Below, in pieces: positions 45,324 to 53,247 of a DNA stretch of 64,000 nt; position 1 is the first letter of the stretch; the number at the start of each line of letters is the position of its first letter. The notes under the pieces are model-generated. The model had not been told where the DNA came from. It was given only the letters and a program-made list of their open reading frames with translations, and did no database searches. Position numbers and translations under genes: made by a program. This stretch comes from Hymenobacter pini (lineage in GTDB: Bacteria > Bacteroidota > Bacteroidia > Cytophagales > Hymenobacteraceae): positions 248,001 to 312,000 of the forward strand of contig NZ_JAIZZH010000001.1 in the NCBI RefSeq assembly GCF_020421205.1, read 5' to 3'.

Positions 45324-45938
45324 CTAGCGTTTTATGGGTGCTACTAGGAAGGTGTATAAAGAATTGGCTTCTAACCCAAGCGTGTAGGGCTCAACAGTAT
45401 CACCTACGTTATAAGCAACTCGAAGATCAGAGAGCGAACCGGTGCCAACAAGTGTCTCGAATGCATTGTAATCTGCGTCAGTACTTGCTTCATAAAACTG
45501 CTCCTGCTGGTTATCACCAATCGACACAAGCTTTAAAACTGATTCAGATAGCATTCGTGCCTCCGCTTTCAACCAAATTCTATGCTCATAGCCTAACAAA
45601 GGGAGAAGGACGTCATAGGTACATTCGGGGTCAATGTTTTCTGGCAAGAACGTATCTAAAAAATAGATTAGAATCTCTGATAGGTTATTTGGTCCTCCAG
45701 AGCCAATGAACTGTTGATCTTCTACATAACACATTAGCCAATCTATTGATGAGCGCTTTATACTGTGAGCAGAATCCCTATGCTTGATAGCTTTTGCAAG
45801 ACAGGTATCCTGCAAATCGATAGTTACCCACCAGCCTGGATTGCCGACGTTTGTGATTGAAATACCATGTTCATGTTCCCAGTCACCGTCACAATTGATT
45901 ATGTACCAGCGTTGCAGTCGTTGAAGTAAGTCGGCCAT
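45324..45938 (-). CDS. Imm53-family immunity protein with C-terminal extension
   Basis: A 204-residue protein starting at the ATG at 45938 (MADLLQRLQRWY). Residues 1-100 match Imm53: WYIINCDGDWEHEHGISITN, GNPGWWVTIDLQDT, and DWLMCYVEDQQFIGSGGPNN followed by LSEILIYFLDTF. Imm53 proteins neutralise polymorphic toxins delivered between cells. The remaining 100 residues are not part of Imm53 as I know it and have no recognised family. No toxin gene adjoins it, so it is an orphan immunity gene. AT content is clearly higher than that of flanking genes, a sign of horizontal transfer. It lies between dnaK and the pyrimidine operon. Confidence 0.75.
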   Translation of the reverse strand: MADLLQRLQRWYIINCDGDWEHEHGISITNVGNPGWWVTIDLQDTCLAKAIKHRDSAHSIKRSSIDWLMCYVEDQQFIGSGGPNNLSEILIYFLDTFLPENIDPECTYDVLLPLLGYEHRIWLKAEARMLSESVLKLVSIGDNQQEQFYEASTDADYNAFETLVGTGSLSDLRVAYNVGDTVEPYTLGLEANSLYTFLVAPIKR

Positions 45939-45969
45939 TTTTATGTAATGTAAGTGCAAGCTTAAAGCA

Positions 45970-46005
45970 AATAGGCTCTGAATCTGCGCAGATTCAGAGC
46001 CTATA
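45970..46005 (-). terminator. Terminator of the pyrimidine operon
   Basis: A perfect 15-bp stem: 45972-45986 pairs with 45989-46003 around a CG loop. It lies about 25 nt after the preA stop codon, with only a weak T tract on the minus strand. Confidence 0.7.
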
Positions 46006-46027
46006 ATTTTAGGGACGCCGAAGTATC

Positions 46028-47419
46028 TTACTTTTCTACCGGCATCTTCACAGCCACCGACACATACTGCCGCGCCTTACCGGGTAGCGTTTTCTCCCGC
46101 TCCTTACCCAGCGCCGCAACTGGCTCGGGTACCCAGTGGTGGCGGCCGCCGGCCCGTTCGTCGTTGAAAGTGACGGGAATATCGTCGGCTTCGGTGCGCT
46201 CCTTCCAGGTGCGGTGCTGGGTGCCGTCGTCGCGGCGCTCCATGGTAATGCACTGCTCCACGGGGCATACTAGGGAGCAAAGGTTGCAGCCCACGCAATT
46301 CTCGTCGATGATTTCCGGTACGCGGGTGCCTTCCTGCAACCGGATGGATTGGTGGGCACCATCCTCGCAGGCGGTGTAGCACAGCTGGCAGCCGATGCAC
46401 TTATCGGGGTTGATGCTGGCCGTGACTTTGTACTTCAGGTTGAGGTCTTCCCAGTGCTTCACGTTGGGCAGGGCGCGGCCTACCATATCGTCAATGGTGC
46501 GGAAGCCTTTTTCCGTCATGTACTGCTCCAGGCCGCTGGTCATTTCCCGGATGATGCCGAAGCCGTAGTGCATGGCCGCCGTGCACACCTGCACCGATGA
46601 TGCTCCCAGCAGAATATGCTCCACCGCGTCGCGCCAGGTTTCGATGCCACCGATGCCGGAAATGGGCAGGCGCACGTCAGGGTGCTGGGCACAGTTTTTT
46701 ACCATGTTCAGGGCAATGGGCTTCACGGCCGGGCCACAGTAGCCGCCGTTGCTGCCCTTCCCATCCACAATAGGGTAGGGGGCGAAGGAGTCCAAGTCAA
46801 CGCCCACAATGCTCTGGATGGTGTTGATTAGCGAAATGGCATTGGCTCCTCCCCGGCGCGCGGCCAGGGCAGGCTCGGTAATGTCACTGATGTTGGGCGT
46901 GAGCTTCACGATAACCGGAATACGCGCCACTTCCATCACCCATTCCACAATGGTTTGCAGCACCTCCGGTTCCTGGCCCACGGCCGAGCCCATGCCCCGC
47001 TCGCACATGCCGTGGGGGCAGCCGAAGTTCAGCTCAATACCGTCGGAGCCGGCGTTTTCGGCGTCGCGCACAATGTCGTGCCACTCCTGCCGGCTCTGCA
47101 CCATGAGGGAAGCAATGACGGCATGGTGGGGGAAACGCTTTTTCACCTCCTCAATCTCGCGCAGGTTGTCGGCCAGCGGGCGGTCCGAAATCAGCTCGAT
47201 GTTGTTGAAGCCCATCATGCGCTTGTCCCGGTAGTTCACGCTACCGTAGCGGCTCGATACGTTGACTACTGGCACGCCCAGCGTTTTCCACACGGCTCCG
47301 CCCCAGCCGGCATCAAAGGCCTTCATCACCTGATACCCTGAGTTGGTGGGCGGCGCCGAAGCCAGCCAAAACGGATTGGGCGACTTGATGCCCGCAAAAT
47401 TGATGGATAGGTCAGGCAT
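46028..47419 (-). CDS. preA: NAD-dependent dihydropyrimidine dehydrogenase, catalytic subunit PreA
   Basis: A 463-residue FMN and iron-sulfur subunit that reduces uracil or thymine to the dihydro form (first step of the reductive pathway). The N-terminal dihydroorotate-dehydrogenase-like barrel starts LSINFAGIKSPNPFWLASAP and contains the substrate-proximal NFGCPHGMCERG. Two 4Fe-4S motifs follow: CIGCQLCYTACEDG near residue 340 and CVGCNLCSLVCPVE near residue 376. It is the last gene of the operon, downstream of preT, its flavin partner, as in E. coli preTA. Start and length are normal. Confidence 0.95.
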   Translation of the reverse strand: MPDLSINFAGIKSPNPFWLASAPPTNSGYQVMKAFDAGWGGAVWKTLGVPVVNVSSRYGSVNYRDKRMMGFNNIELISDRPLADNLREIEEVKKRFPHHAVIASLMVQSRQEWHDIVRDAENAGSDGIELNFGCPHGMCERGMGSAVGQEPEVLQTIVEWVMEVARIPVIVKLTPNISDITEPALAARRGGANAISLINTIQSIVGVDLDSFAPYPIVDGKGSNGGYCGPAVKPIALNMVKNCAQHPDVRLPISGIGGIETWRDAVEHILLGASSVQVCTAAMHYGFGIIREMTSGLEQYMTEKGFRTIDDMVGRALPNVKHWEDLNLKYKVTASINPDKCIGCQLCYTACEDGAHQSIRLQEGTRVPEIIDENCVGCNLCSLVCPVEQCITMERRDDGTQHRTWKERTEADDIPVTFNDERAGGRHHWVPEPVAALGKEREKTLPGKARQYVSVAVKMPVEK

Positions 47420-47464
47420 GGGGGAGGGCGTTTCTAATTGCAGGTTTCTGGGTGGCTGTAATCC

Positions 47465-47492
47465 GTCATTCAGCGGCTGAGCTTGAAATGAC
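47465..47492. repeat. Degenerate GTCAT palindrome
   Basis: GTCATTCAGC at 47465 and GAAATGAC ending at 47492 are short imperfect inverse ends with TTCTAG beyond. It looks like a decayed copy of the family, in the gap between preT and preA. Confidence 0.45.
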
Positions 47493-47495
47493 GTT

Positions 47496-48821
47496 CTAGT
47501 GCATCAAATACTGATGAATGCCGTGGGCGGCGGCTTTGGCTTCGGCGGCAGCGTTTACTACTTCGGCCCCACCGTTGGCGGCATCACCGGCACAGAAATA
47601 CCGGGGGTTGGTAGTTTGATAGGTGCCAGGGGCGAAGACGATGCGGCCCCGACCATCCAGCTGCAATTCCGGAATGAAGCTCAGGAAGCTGGTTTGCTTG
47701 GCCTGGCCAGTGGCTTTAATTACCATGTCGCAGGGCTCTATGAACTCCGAGCCGGGCACGGGTTGTACCTGGCCGTTGAGGACGGCGGTGCGCACAAACT
47801 TCACGCCTTCCACCTTGCCGTTGCCCAGGATTTCGAGCGGGGCAACGTTGAACAAGCCCTGCACGCCCACACCTTTGGCCAGGTCGTACTCGAACTCATA
47901 CGCCCCCATTTCCTCCTTACCGCGGCGGTAGGCCAGCACTACCCGCTCGGCACCCAATCGTGCCGATTCCGAGGCTGCATCCATGGCCGTGTTGCCCCCG
48001 CCCAGCACCACTACCTTACGGCCCACGGCGGTTTGCTCCTGCCGGATGCGGAGCTGCTCAATGAACTCCACCGCACCCACGCAATTGTCACGCTCCTCAC
48101 CGGGCAGGCCCAGCACGGAGGTACTACCCAACCCAATACCCAGAAAAACAGCAGCATACTCCTGCTCCAGCTTTTCCAAGTCGGCACGGCTCTGAATAGG
48201 ATAGTTGTAGTGCACCCGAAAGCCGAATTGCGCTTCCAGATAGGCCATTTCGGCCAGGGTTTCCTCGTTGGTTATTTTGTAGGGAGCCACGCCGTAGAGC
48301 GTGAGGCCGGAGGGCTGGCTTTTGGCTTCAAACACATCCACCTCGTGGCCCAGCTTGCGCAACTCACAGGCACAGCTGATACCCGCCGGACCGGCCCCAA
48401 TTACTGCCACCCGAAACCCAGTAGGCGCGCCTGGCCGGAACAGCGGCTTGCCCTGGTCAATGACCTTGCGCGTGGCGTGGCTTTGCAGCCGCCCAATTTC
48501 GATGGGTTTGGCCCCAGTGGCCGTGTACACGCAGGACCCTTCGCAGAGCACCTCAGTGGGGCATACTTTGCCGCAGGCGTTGCCGAAGTAGTTGGCCTCG
48601 TAGATGGTGCGTGCCGCGCCGGTGGCGTTGCCGGAGTTGATTTGCCGGATGAACAGCGGAATATCAATGCCGGACGGGCAGGCCTTGATACAGGGCGCGT
48701 CAAAGCAGAACAGGCAGCGGGAGCTTTCCAGCAGCGCCTCCGAGTTGCTCATCAGCGGCTTAAGCTGGGCAAAATTCTCAGCAAACTCCTGCCCGGTAGT
48801 AGGGGTAGCGTATTCGGCCAT
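47496..48821 (-). CDS. preT: NAD-dependent dihydropyrimidine dehydrogenase, flavin subunit PreT
   Basis: A 441-residue glutamate-synthase-small-subunit-like flavoprotein that passes electrons from NADH to PreA. The N-terminus has iron-sulfur cysteines in SRCLFCFDAPCIKACPSGID and a second group GKVCPTEVLCEGSCV. FAD binds at VAVIGAGPAGISCACELRKL and the pyridine nucleotide at KVVVLGGGNTAMDAASESAR. PYFCAGDAANG-type sequence at the end (RYFCAGDAANGGAEVV) completes the FAD site. It is immediately upstream of preA on the same strand (about 75 nt). The amidase gene precedes it across a repeat-filled gap. Confidence 0.94.
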   Translation of the reverse strand: MAEYATPTTGQEFAENFAQLKPLMSNSEALLESSRCLFCFDAPCIKACPSGIDIPLFIRQINSGNATGAARTIYEANYFGNACGKVCPTEVLCEGSCVYTATGAKPIEIGRLQSHATRKVIDQGKPLFRPGAPTGFRVAVIGAGPAGISCACELRKLGHEVDVFEAKSQPSGLTLYGVAPYKITNEETLAEMAYLEAQFGFRVHYNYPIQSRADLEKLEQEYAAVFLGIGLGSTSVLGLPGEERDNCVGAVEFIEQLRIRQEQTAVGRKVVVLGGGNTAMDAASESARLGAERVVLAYRRGKEEMGAYEFEYDLAKGVGVQGLFNVAPLEILGNGKVEGVKFVRTAVLNGQVQPVPGSEFIEPCDMVIKATGQAKQTSFLSFIPELQLDGRGRIVFAPGTYQTTNPRYFCAGDAANGGAEVVNAAAEAKAAAHGIHQYLMH

Positions 48822-48831
48822 TTCTTAAAGA

Positions 48832-48951
48832 TTTCTAGTTGCTGGTTTCTTGTTTCTAGTTGGTTGCACGGTTCATCAGCAACAGCAGGAACCCGCTGCT
48901 TGCAGGCCGGAGCTTCTTGTCAACCAGAAACAAGAAACCAGCAACTAGAAA
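48832..48951. repeat. Heptamer-lattice inverted array (GTTTCTR words)
   Basis: Arms 48832-48862 and 48921-48951 match at 30 of 31 positions. Words are CTAGTTG, CTGGTTT, CTTGTTT, CTAGTTG. The array begins four bases after the amidase stop codon and ends before the preT start. Confidence 0.85.
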
Positions 48952-48954
48952 CCC

Positions 48955-49821
48955 CTACAGCTCTACCAGCTTCTCGTAGGTTTCGGGGCGACGGTCACGG
49001 AAAAACTGCCAGGTGGAGCGCACTTCCTCAATCATATCCAGGTCGAACTCGGCCACCAGCAGTTCATCCTTGTATTCGTCGGCTTCGGCAATGATTTGGC
49101 CGCGCGGGTCCACGAAATAGGAGGTGCCGTAGAAGCGGCCCAGGTTCCAGGGTTTTTCCTCGCCAACACGGTTGATGCAGCCCATGAAGTAGCCGTTGGC
49201 CGCCGCGTGAGCCGGCTGCTCCAGCTTCCAGAGATACTGCGAGAGGCCGGCTACGGTGGCGGACGGGTTGTACACGATTTCCGCCCCATTTAGGCCCAGC
49301 ACCCGGGCTCCGTCGGGGAAGTGCCGGTCGTAGCAGATGTACACGCCCACTTTGGCGTACTTGGTTTGGAACACGGGGTAGCCCATGTTGCCGGGCTTAA
49401 AGAAGAACTTCTCCCAGAAGCCCGAAGTGTGGGGAATGTGGTTTTTGCGGTACTTGCCCAGGTAGGTACCATCGGCGTCGATAACGGCGGCGGTGTTGTA
49501 CAGGAAGCCCGCCGACTCCCGCTCGTACACCGGTACAATCATCACCATGTTATACCTCTTGGCGTACTCGGCCATACGTTCCGTGGTGGGGCCGGGCACC
49601 GATTCGGCTGAGGCGTACCACGCCTTATCCTGGCCGGGACAGAAGTAGGGTGTGTTGAAAATTTCCTGCAGACACAGAATCTGCACCCCTTGGCAGCCGG
49701 CTTCCTCAATCAGCGGAATGTGCTTCTGCACCATGGCTTCCTTGATTTCCTCGATGCTGCCTTCGCCTTCCGTCATCGGCAAGCTCATCTGAATCAGGCC
49801 GGATTTGATAATTCTGGGCAT
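48955..49821 (-). CDS. Nitrilase-superfamily amidase, likely beta-ureidopropionase
   Basis: A 288-residue carbon-nitrogen hydrolase. The catalytic Glu-Lys-Cys triad is Glu53 (ILCLQEIF), Lys126 (GKYRKNHIPHT) and Cys163 (VGVYICYDRHFPD). WNLGRFYGTSYFVDPRGQII is typical of the N-carbamoyl-amidase branch. In this operon it should hydrolyse N-carbamoyl-beta-alanine to beta-alanine, ammonia and carbon dioxide. N-carbamoylputrescine amidase is the main alternative, but no polyamine genes are nearby. The start follows a heptamer arm and the four-helix-bundle gene. Confidence 0.87.
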   Translation of the reverse strand: MPRIIKSGLIQMSLPMTEGEGSIEEIKEAMVQKHIPLIEEAGCQGVQILCLQEIFNTPYFCPGQDKAWYASAESVPGPTTERMAEYAKRYNMVMIVPVYERESAGFLYNTAAVIDADGTYLGKYRKNHIPHTSGFWEKFFFKPGNMGYPVFQTKYAKVGVYICYDRHFPDGARVLGLNGAEIVYNPSATVAGLSQYLWKLEQPAHAAANGYFMGCINRVGEEKPWNLGRFYGTSYFVDPRGQIIAEADEYKDELLVAEFDLDMIEEVRSTWQFFRDRRPETYEKLVEL

Positions 49822-49830
49822 GTTTTTTAA

Positions 49831-49860
49831 AGTTTCTGGTTGCTTGTTTCTGGTTTCTAG
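49831..49860. repeat. Single heptamer arm (GTTTCTG/GTTGCTT words)
   Basis: A 30-nt arm of words GTTTCTG, GTTGCTT, GTTTCTG, GTTTCTA. It lies between the amidase start and the stop codon of the four-helix-bundle gene. Its inverse arms lie on the far side of that gene. Confidence 0.8.
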
Positions 49861-49862
49861 TT

Positions 49863-50273
49863 TTAGGGCTGCGTCACAGCAGGTTGCTGGTACCGCTCTC
49901 CGCGCACGGTAGAAGTGCTCAGGTATTTGAGCAGACCCTTTATCAGACGGGCTATTTCCTCTGTCAGCTCCCGGAGTTCATCGAACTCTGCTTGAGTTAC
50001 ATATTGCTGATCAAAGGCTCGGTAGAGCTGGGAGCGAACTTCGCCCGCTGAGCCCTTCGCTACACCCAGGAACTGCACAAACTCGCCGCGTCCACCCCGG
50101 TCAAAGCCTTCCGCAATGTTGTCCATCACCGACCCGGCAGCCCGACGAATCTGGTCACACAAGCCGAAATCACGCGCAAATTCTCCGGTGCGGGTACAGG
50201 CGTACACCCAGCGCGTCAACTCCCGGGCTTTCTGCCAGGCGGCTAGCTCTTCAAACCGGGTTATCGTCGCCAT
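49863..50273 (-). CDS. Four-helix bundle protein (23S intervening-sequence protein / bAvd-like family)
   Basis: A 136-residue helical protein. FEELAAWQKARELTRWVYAC and CDQIRRAAGSVMDNIAEGFD are the family signature (Arg/Ala helix with NIAEGF), followed by FVQFLGVAKGSAGEVRSQLY. The family includes proteins encoded in 23S rRNA intervening sequences and the accessory protein of diversity-generating retroelements. Most Bacteroidota copies are orphans of unknown function and pentameric bundles that bind nucleic acid. Here it interrupts a pyrimidine catabolic operon and is bracketed by heptamer arms, which suggests an insertion. No reverse transcriptase or rRNA is nearby. Confidence 0.88.
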   Translation of the reverse strand: MATITRFEELAAWQKARELTRWVYACTRTGEFARDFGLCDQIRRAAGSVMDNIAEGFDRGGRGEFVQFLGVAKGSAGEVRSQLYRAFDQQYVTQAEFDELRELTEEIARLIKGLLKYLSTSTVRGERYQQPAVTQP

Positions 50274-50281
50274 CTTTTTTA

Positions 50282-50373
50282 AGTTGCTGGTTTCTGGTTG
50301 CTTGTTTCTAGTTGGGGCGCCTCAGTTTCTGGTTGCTCGTTAACTAGAAACAAGCAACCAGCAACTAGAAACT
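50282..50373. repeat. Heptamer-lattice inverted array (GTTTCTR words)
   Basis: The left arm 50282-50314 reads CTGGTTT, CTGGTTG, CTTGTTT, CTAGTTG. The right arm 50342-50373 is its inverse, closest to hydA. The array provides the final Ser-Phe and the stop codon (TAG at 50365-50367) of hydA. Confidence 0.85.
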
Positions 50374-51741
50374 TACTTTCCCTCGCTTGATGAACTGTCC
50401 GTAGCCGCGGCCTACTTTGGCTTCGCCGTGGTCCACGGCTACCTGGCCGCGCAGCAATACCGTGTCTATTTTGCCGGTTAATTCCCAGCCTTCGTAGCCG
50501 GAGTAATCCACGTTCATGTGGTGGGTTTCGGCCGAAATGGTGTGCTTTTTTCTGGGGTCGATGAGGATAAGGTCGGCGTCGGCCCCGATGCTGATGGTGC
50601 CTTTGCGCGGGAACATGCCGAAGATTTTGGCCGCGTTGGTGCTGGTCACTTCCACGAACTTCTGCGGGCTGATGCGGCCTTTCATCACGCCTTCCGAAAA
50701 CAGTAGCTCCATGCGGTGCTCAATGGCGGGGTGCCCGTTCGGAATCTTGGAGAAATCATCCTTGCCCATCAGCTTCTGCTCCCACATAAAGGGGCAATGG
50801 TCGGTGCCCACCACCTGCACCAGACCCTGGTTGATGCCGGCCCACAGCGTCTGCTGGTCCTTTTCCTCCCGCAGCGGCGGCGACATTACCCACTTGGCAC
50901 CCTCAATTTCCTCCCCGTACAGGGAGGCATCCAGCACCAGATACTGAATGCAGGTTTCCACAAACACGCGCTGGTTGCGCTCCGTAGCGCGGCGTACCTG
51001 GTTGAGGGCCCCCTCACAGGTGAGGTGCACGATGTAGGCATTCACGCCGGTGTAATTGGCAATATCGGCGAAGCGTCCGGAGGCTTCGGCTTCGGTTACT
51101 TCGGGTTGGGAGAGGTAGTGGTAGCGGGGCGTGAGCTTACCCGCGGCCCGGTGCTGGGCAATGAGCGTGTCAATCATGTCGCCGTTGGTGGCGTGGGCCG
51201 TTACCAAGCCGCCATGCTTCTTCACCTCCTGCATCAGCCCCACCATCTGCGCATCATCAATCATGAGCGCGCCCTTGTAGGCCATGAAGGTCTTGAAAGA
51301 GGTAATACCCTCGGCCACCATGTCCTTGATTTCCTCCTTGGTGCTGGGGTTGAAGTCCGTTACGGCTATGTGAAACGAGTAGTCGCCCACGGCAGTGCCG
51401 GTAGCCCGGCCTTGCCACTCCGTGAGGGCTTCGCGGAGGCTGTGGCCCTGCTTCTGCAGCACGAAATCAATGACGGTGGTAGTGCCCCCATGCAGGGCAG
51501 CGCGGGTGCCGGTTTCGTGGGTATCAGAGCTGAACGTGCCCATGAAGGGCATGTCCAGGTGCACGTGTGGGTCGATGCCGCCGGGCATCACCAGCTTACC
51601 GGTGGCGTCAATGATTTCATCGGCCTGCACGGGCAGGTTTTTGCCGATGGCGGCAATGGTTTCGCCCTCAATCAGAATGTCGCACACGCTGTCGGAGTCA
51701 GCCGTGATAACCCGGCCATTTTTTACCAGTAGAGTTGCCAT
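50365..51741 (-). CDS. hydA: Dihydropyrimidinase
   Basis: A 458-residue amidohydrolase-fold dihydropyrimidinase, which opens dihydrouracil to N-carbamoyl-beta-alanine. The metal-binding motif is GGIDPHVHLDMPFMG. The carbamylated lysine bridging the metals is in SFKTFMAYKG near residue 150. VSSTNAAKIFGMFPRKG-type sequence (VTSTNAAKIFGMFPRKGTIS) and DLILIDPRKKH are conserved. The ATG at 51741 is preferred over a TTG one codon upstream. The last two residues and stop codon lie in a heptamer repeat, so the C-terminus may be shortened slightly. It follows the aminotransferase gene. Confidence 0.94.
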   Translation of the reverse strand: MATLLVKNGRVITADSDSVCDILIEGETIAAIGKNLPVQADEIIDATGKLVMPGGIDPHVHLDMPFMGTFSSDTHETGTRAALHGGTTTVIDFVLQKQGHSLREALTEWQGRATGTAVGDYSFHIAVTDFNPSTKEEIKDMVAEGITSFKTFMAYKGALMIDDAQMVGLMQEVKKHGGLVTAHATNGDMIDTLIAQHRAAGKLTPRYHYLSQPEVTEAEASGRFADIANYTGVNAYIVHLTCEGALNQVRRATERNQRVFVETCIQYLVLDASLYGEEIEGAKWVMSPPLREEKDQQTLWAGINQGLVQVVGTDHCPFMWEQKLMGKDDFSKIPNGHPAIEHRMELLFSEGVMKGRISPQKFVEVTSTNAAKIFGMFPRKGTISIGADADLILIDPRKKHTISAETHHMNVDYSGYEGWELTGKIDTVLLRGQVAVDHGEAKVGRGYGQFIKRGKVSF

Positions 51742-51879
51742 CAAACCAGGTGAACGTGAGCGAATTGAAAGAGAAAAAGATACGAATTGTTGCCCGATAA
51801 GCCGCGCTGAAAAAGCAAAAAGGCTAGCTGAACTCGTCGGCAGGCGAATTGAAAATCAAGCAATAAGGGCAGATAGGGC

Positions 51880-53232
51880 CTAGTGCGTGTGGGCGTCGGC
51901 TATTTTGAGGGCTTCACTGATGATGGCCAGGCCTTCATCCAGCTCCTCGCGGGTGATGTTGAGGGGCGGGGCAATGAAAATGTAGTTCCAGCGCACGAAG
52001 GTGTACATGCCCAACTCCCGGATTTTGGCGGCCACTTGGTTCATGATGGCCATCTGGTCGGGGGCGGCATTCCAGGGGGCCATGGGCTCTTTGGTTTCCC
52101 GATTTTTCACCAGCTCCAGGCAGCCAAAAAGGCCGGTGTTGCGCCAGTCGCCGATGCTGGGGTGTTCCCCCATCAGGTCGCAGATGCGGGCGTCGAGGTA
52201 GTGGCCCAGCTCCTGTACGTTTTCCAGCATGTTTTCCTCCTCGTATATATCCAGCACGGCCACGGCGGCAGCACAGGATACCGGGTGGGCTGAGTAGGTG
52301 AGGCCCAGCGGCAGGGCCCGCTCATCGAAGTAGTGAGCAATCTGCTCGTCCACCATCACCGCGCCCAGGGGCAGGTAGCCGGCCGTAATGCCCTTGGCCA
52401 TGCACATCAGGTCCACTTTCACGCCGTGGTGGTCGGAGCCGAACCACTTACCGGTGCGCCCAAAGCCCGACATGACCTCGTCGGCAATCAGCAGAATACC
52501 GTGTTTGTCGCAGATTTCGCGCACCCGCTGCCAGTAGCCGGGCGGGTACTTGATGCAGCCCGAGGTGCCCGACTCGCCCTCCAGAATAATAGCCGCCACG
52601 CTGCCGGGGTTTTCATAGCCAATGATGCGCTCCATAGCGGCGGCGGCCCGCTCGGCGCAATCCTCGGGCGTGGAGCTGTACCAGGGGCAGCGGTAGAAGT
52701 AGGGATTCTCCACGTGCACCGTGCCGGGCATGGCCTGGGAGTCCACGGCGAACTTGCGCGGGTCGCCGCCTACGCTGATGGCCCCGTACGACGCCCCGTG
52801 AAACGACTGGTACAGACTCACAATCTTGTGCCGGCCGGTGTAGATGCGGGCCAGCTTTACGGCGTTTTCGATGCTCTCGGCCCCGCCCAGGGTGAAAAAG
52901 GCTTTGGTGAGATTGGGCGGCGTGATTTCAGCCAGGCGGCGGCCCAGGTCGCCGCGGGCCTTGGTAATCATGCCGGGGTACACGTAGCTCAGCTCCCGCA
53001 TTTGGGCGGCCACCGCCTCCGTCACTTTCTGGTTGCCGTGGCCGATGTTCACGTTCATCAGCTGCGACGAGAAGTCGATGTACCGCTTGCCGTCCCGGTC
53101 CCAGAGGTGCACCCCTTCGGCCCGTTCGGCGCTAATCGGGTTCAGCCCTGCCTGCTTCGACCAGGAAAACAGCGTGTGGTCGAGGTTATCCTGCAGAATC
53201 TGCTGCTTATCGGTGTCGAAAGTGGTTTCCAT
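51880..53232 (-). CDS. Class III omega-aminotransferase (beta-alanine:pyruvate or related)
   Basis: A 450-residue fold-type I, class III aminotransferase. The PLP lysine is in LMCMAKGITAGYLPLGAVM near residue 280, and the phosphate-binding loop is GGAESIENAVKLARIYTGRH. LLIADEVMSGFGRTGKW is the conserved Asp segment. In this operon the likely reaction is beta-alanine plus 2-oxo acid to malonate semialdehyde plus amino acid, feeding the dehydrogenase encoded upstream. Other omega-amino acid substrates cannot be excluded. It is of normal length. The gap to the upstream gene is wholly occupied by the GIY-YIG element. Confidence 0.88.
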   Translation of the reverse strand: METTFDTDKQQILQDNLDHTLFSWSKQAGLNPISAERAEGVHLWDRDGKRYIDFSSQLMNVNIGHGNQKVTEAVAAQMRELSYVYPGMITKARGDLGRRLAEITPPNLTKAFFTLGGAESIENAVKLARIYTGRHKIVSLYQSFHGASYGAISVGGDPRKFAVDSQAMPGTVHVENPYFYRCPWYSSTPEDCAERAAAAMERIIGYENPGSVAAIILEGESGTSGCIKYPPGYWQRVREICDKHGILLIADEVMSGFGRTGKWFGSDHHGVKVDLMCMAKGITAGYLPLGAVMVDEQIAHYFDERALPLGLTYSAHPVSCAAAVAVLDIYEEENMLENVQELGHYLDARICDLMGEHPSIGDWRNTGLFGCLELVKNRETKEPMAPWNAAPDQMAIMNQVAAKIRELGMYTFVRWNYIFIAPPLNITREELDEGLAIISEALKIADAHTH

Positions 53233-53247
53233 GCGGGGAAGGTTTTA

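Noticed and set aside
45324..45938. Possible toxin-immunity or toxin-antitoxin locus
   Set aside because: Only the immunity-type gene is present; dnaK and preA on either side are unrelated, and no toxin domain is visible.
49863..50273. Possible diversity-generating retroelement, because the four-helix-bundle protein resembles the accessory protein bAvd
   Set aside because: No reverse transcriptase, template repeat or variable repeat is present in the window.
48832..50373. Possible CRISPR array from the repeated GTTTCTGGTTGCTT words
   Set aside because: Words are 7 bases with no unique spacers, they are inverted rather than direct, and no cas gene is present.
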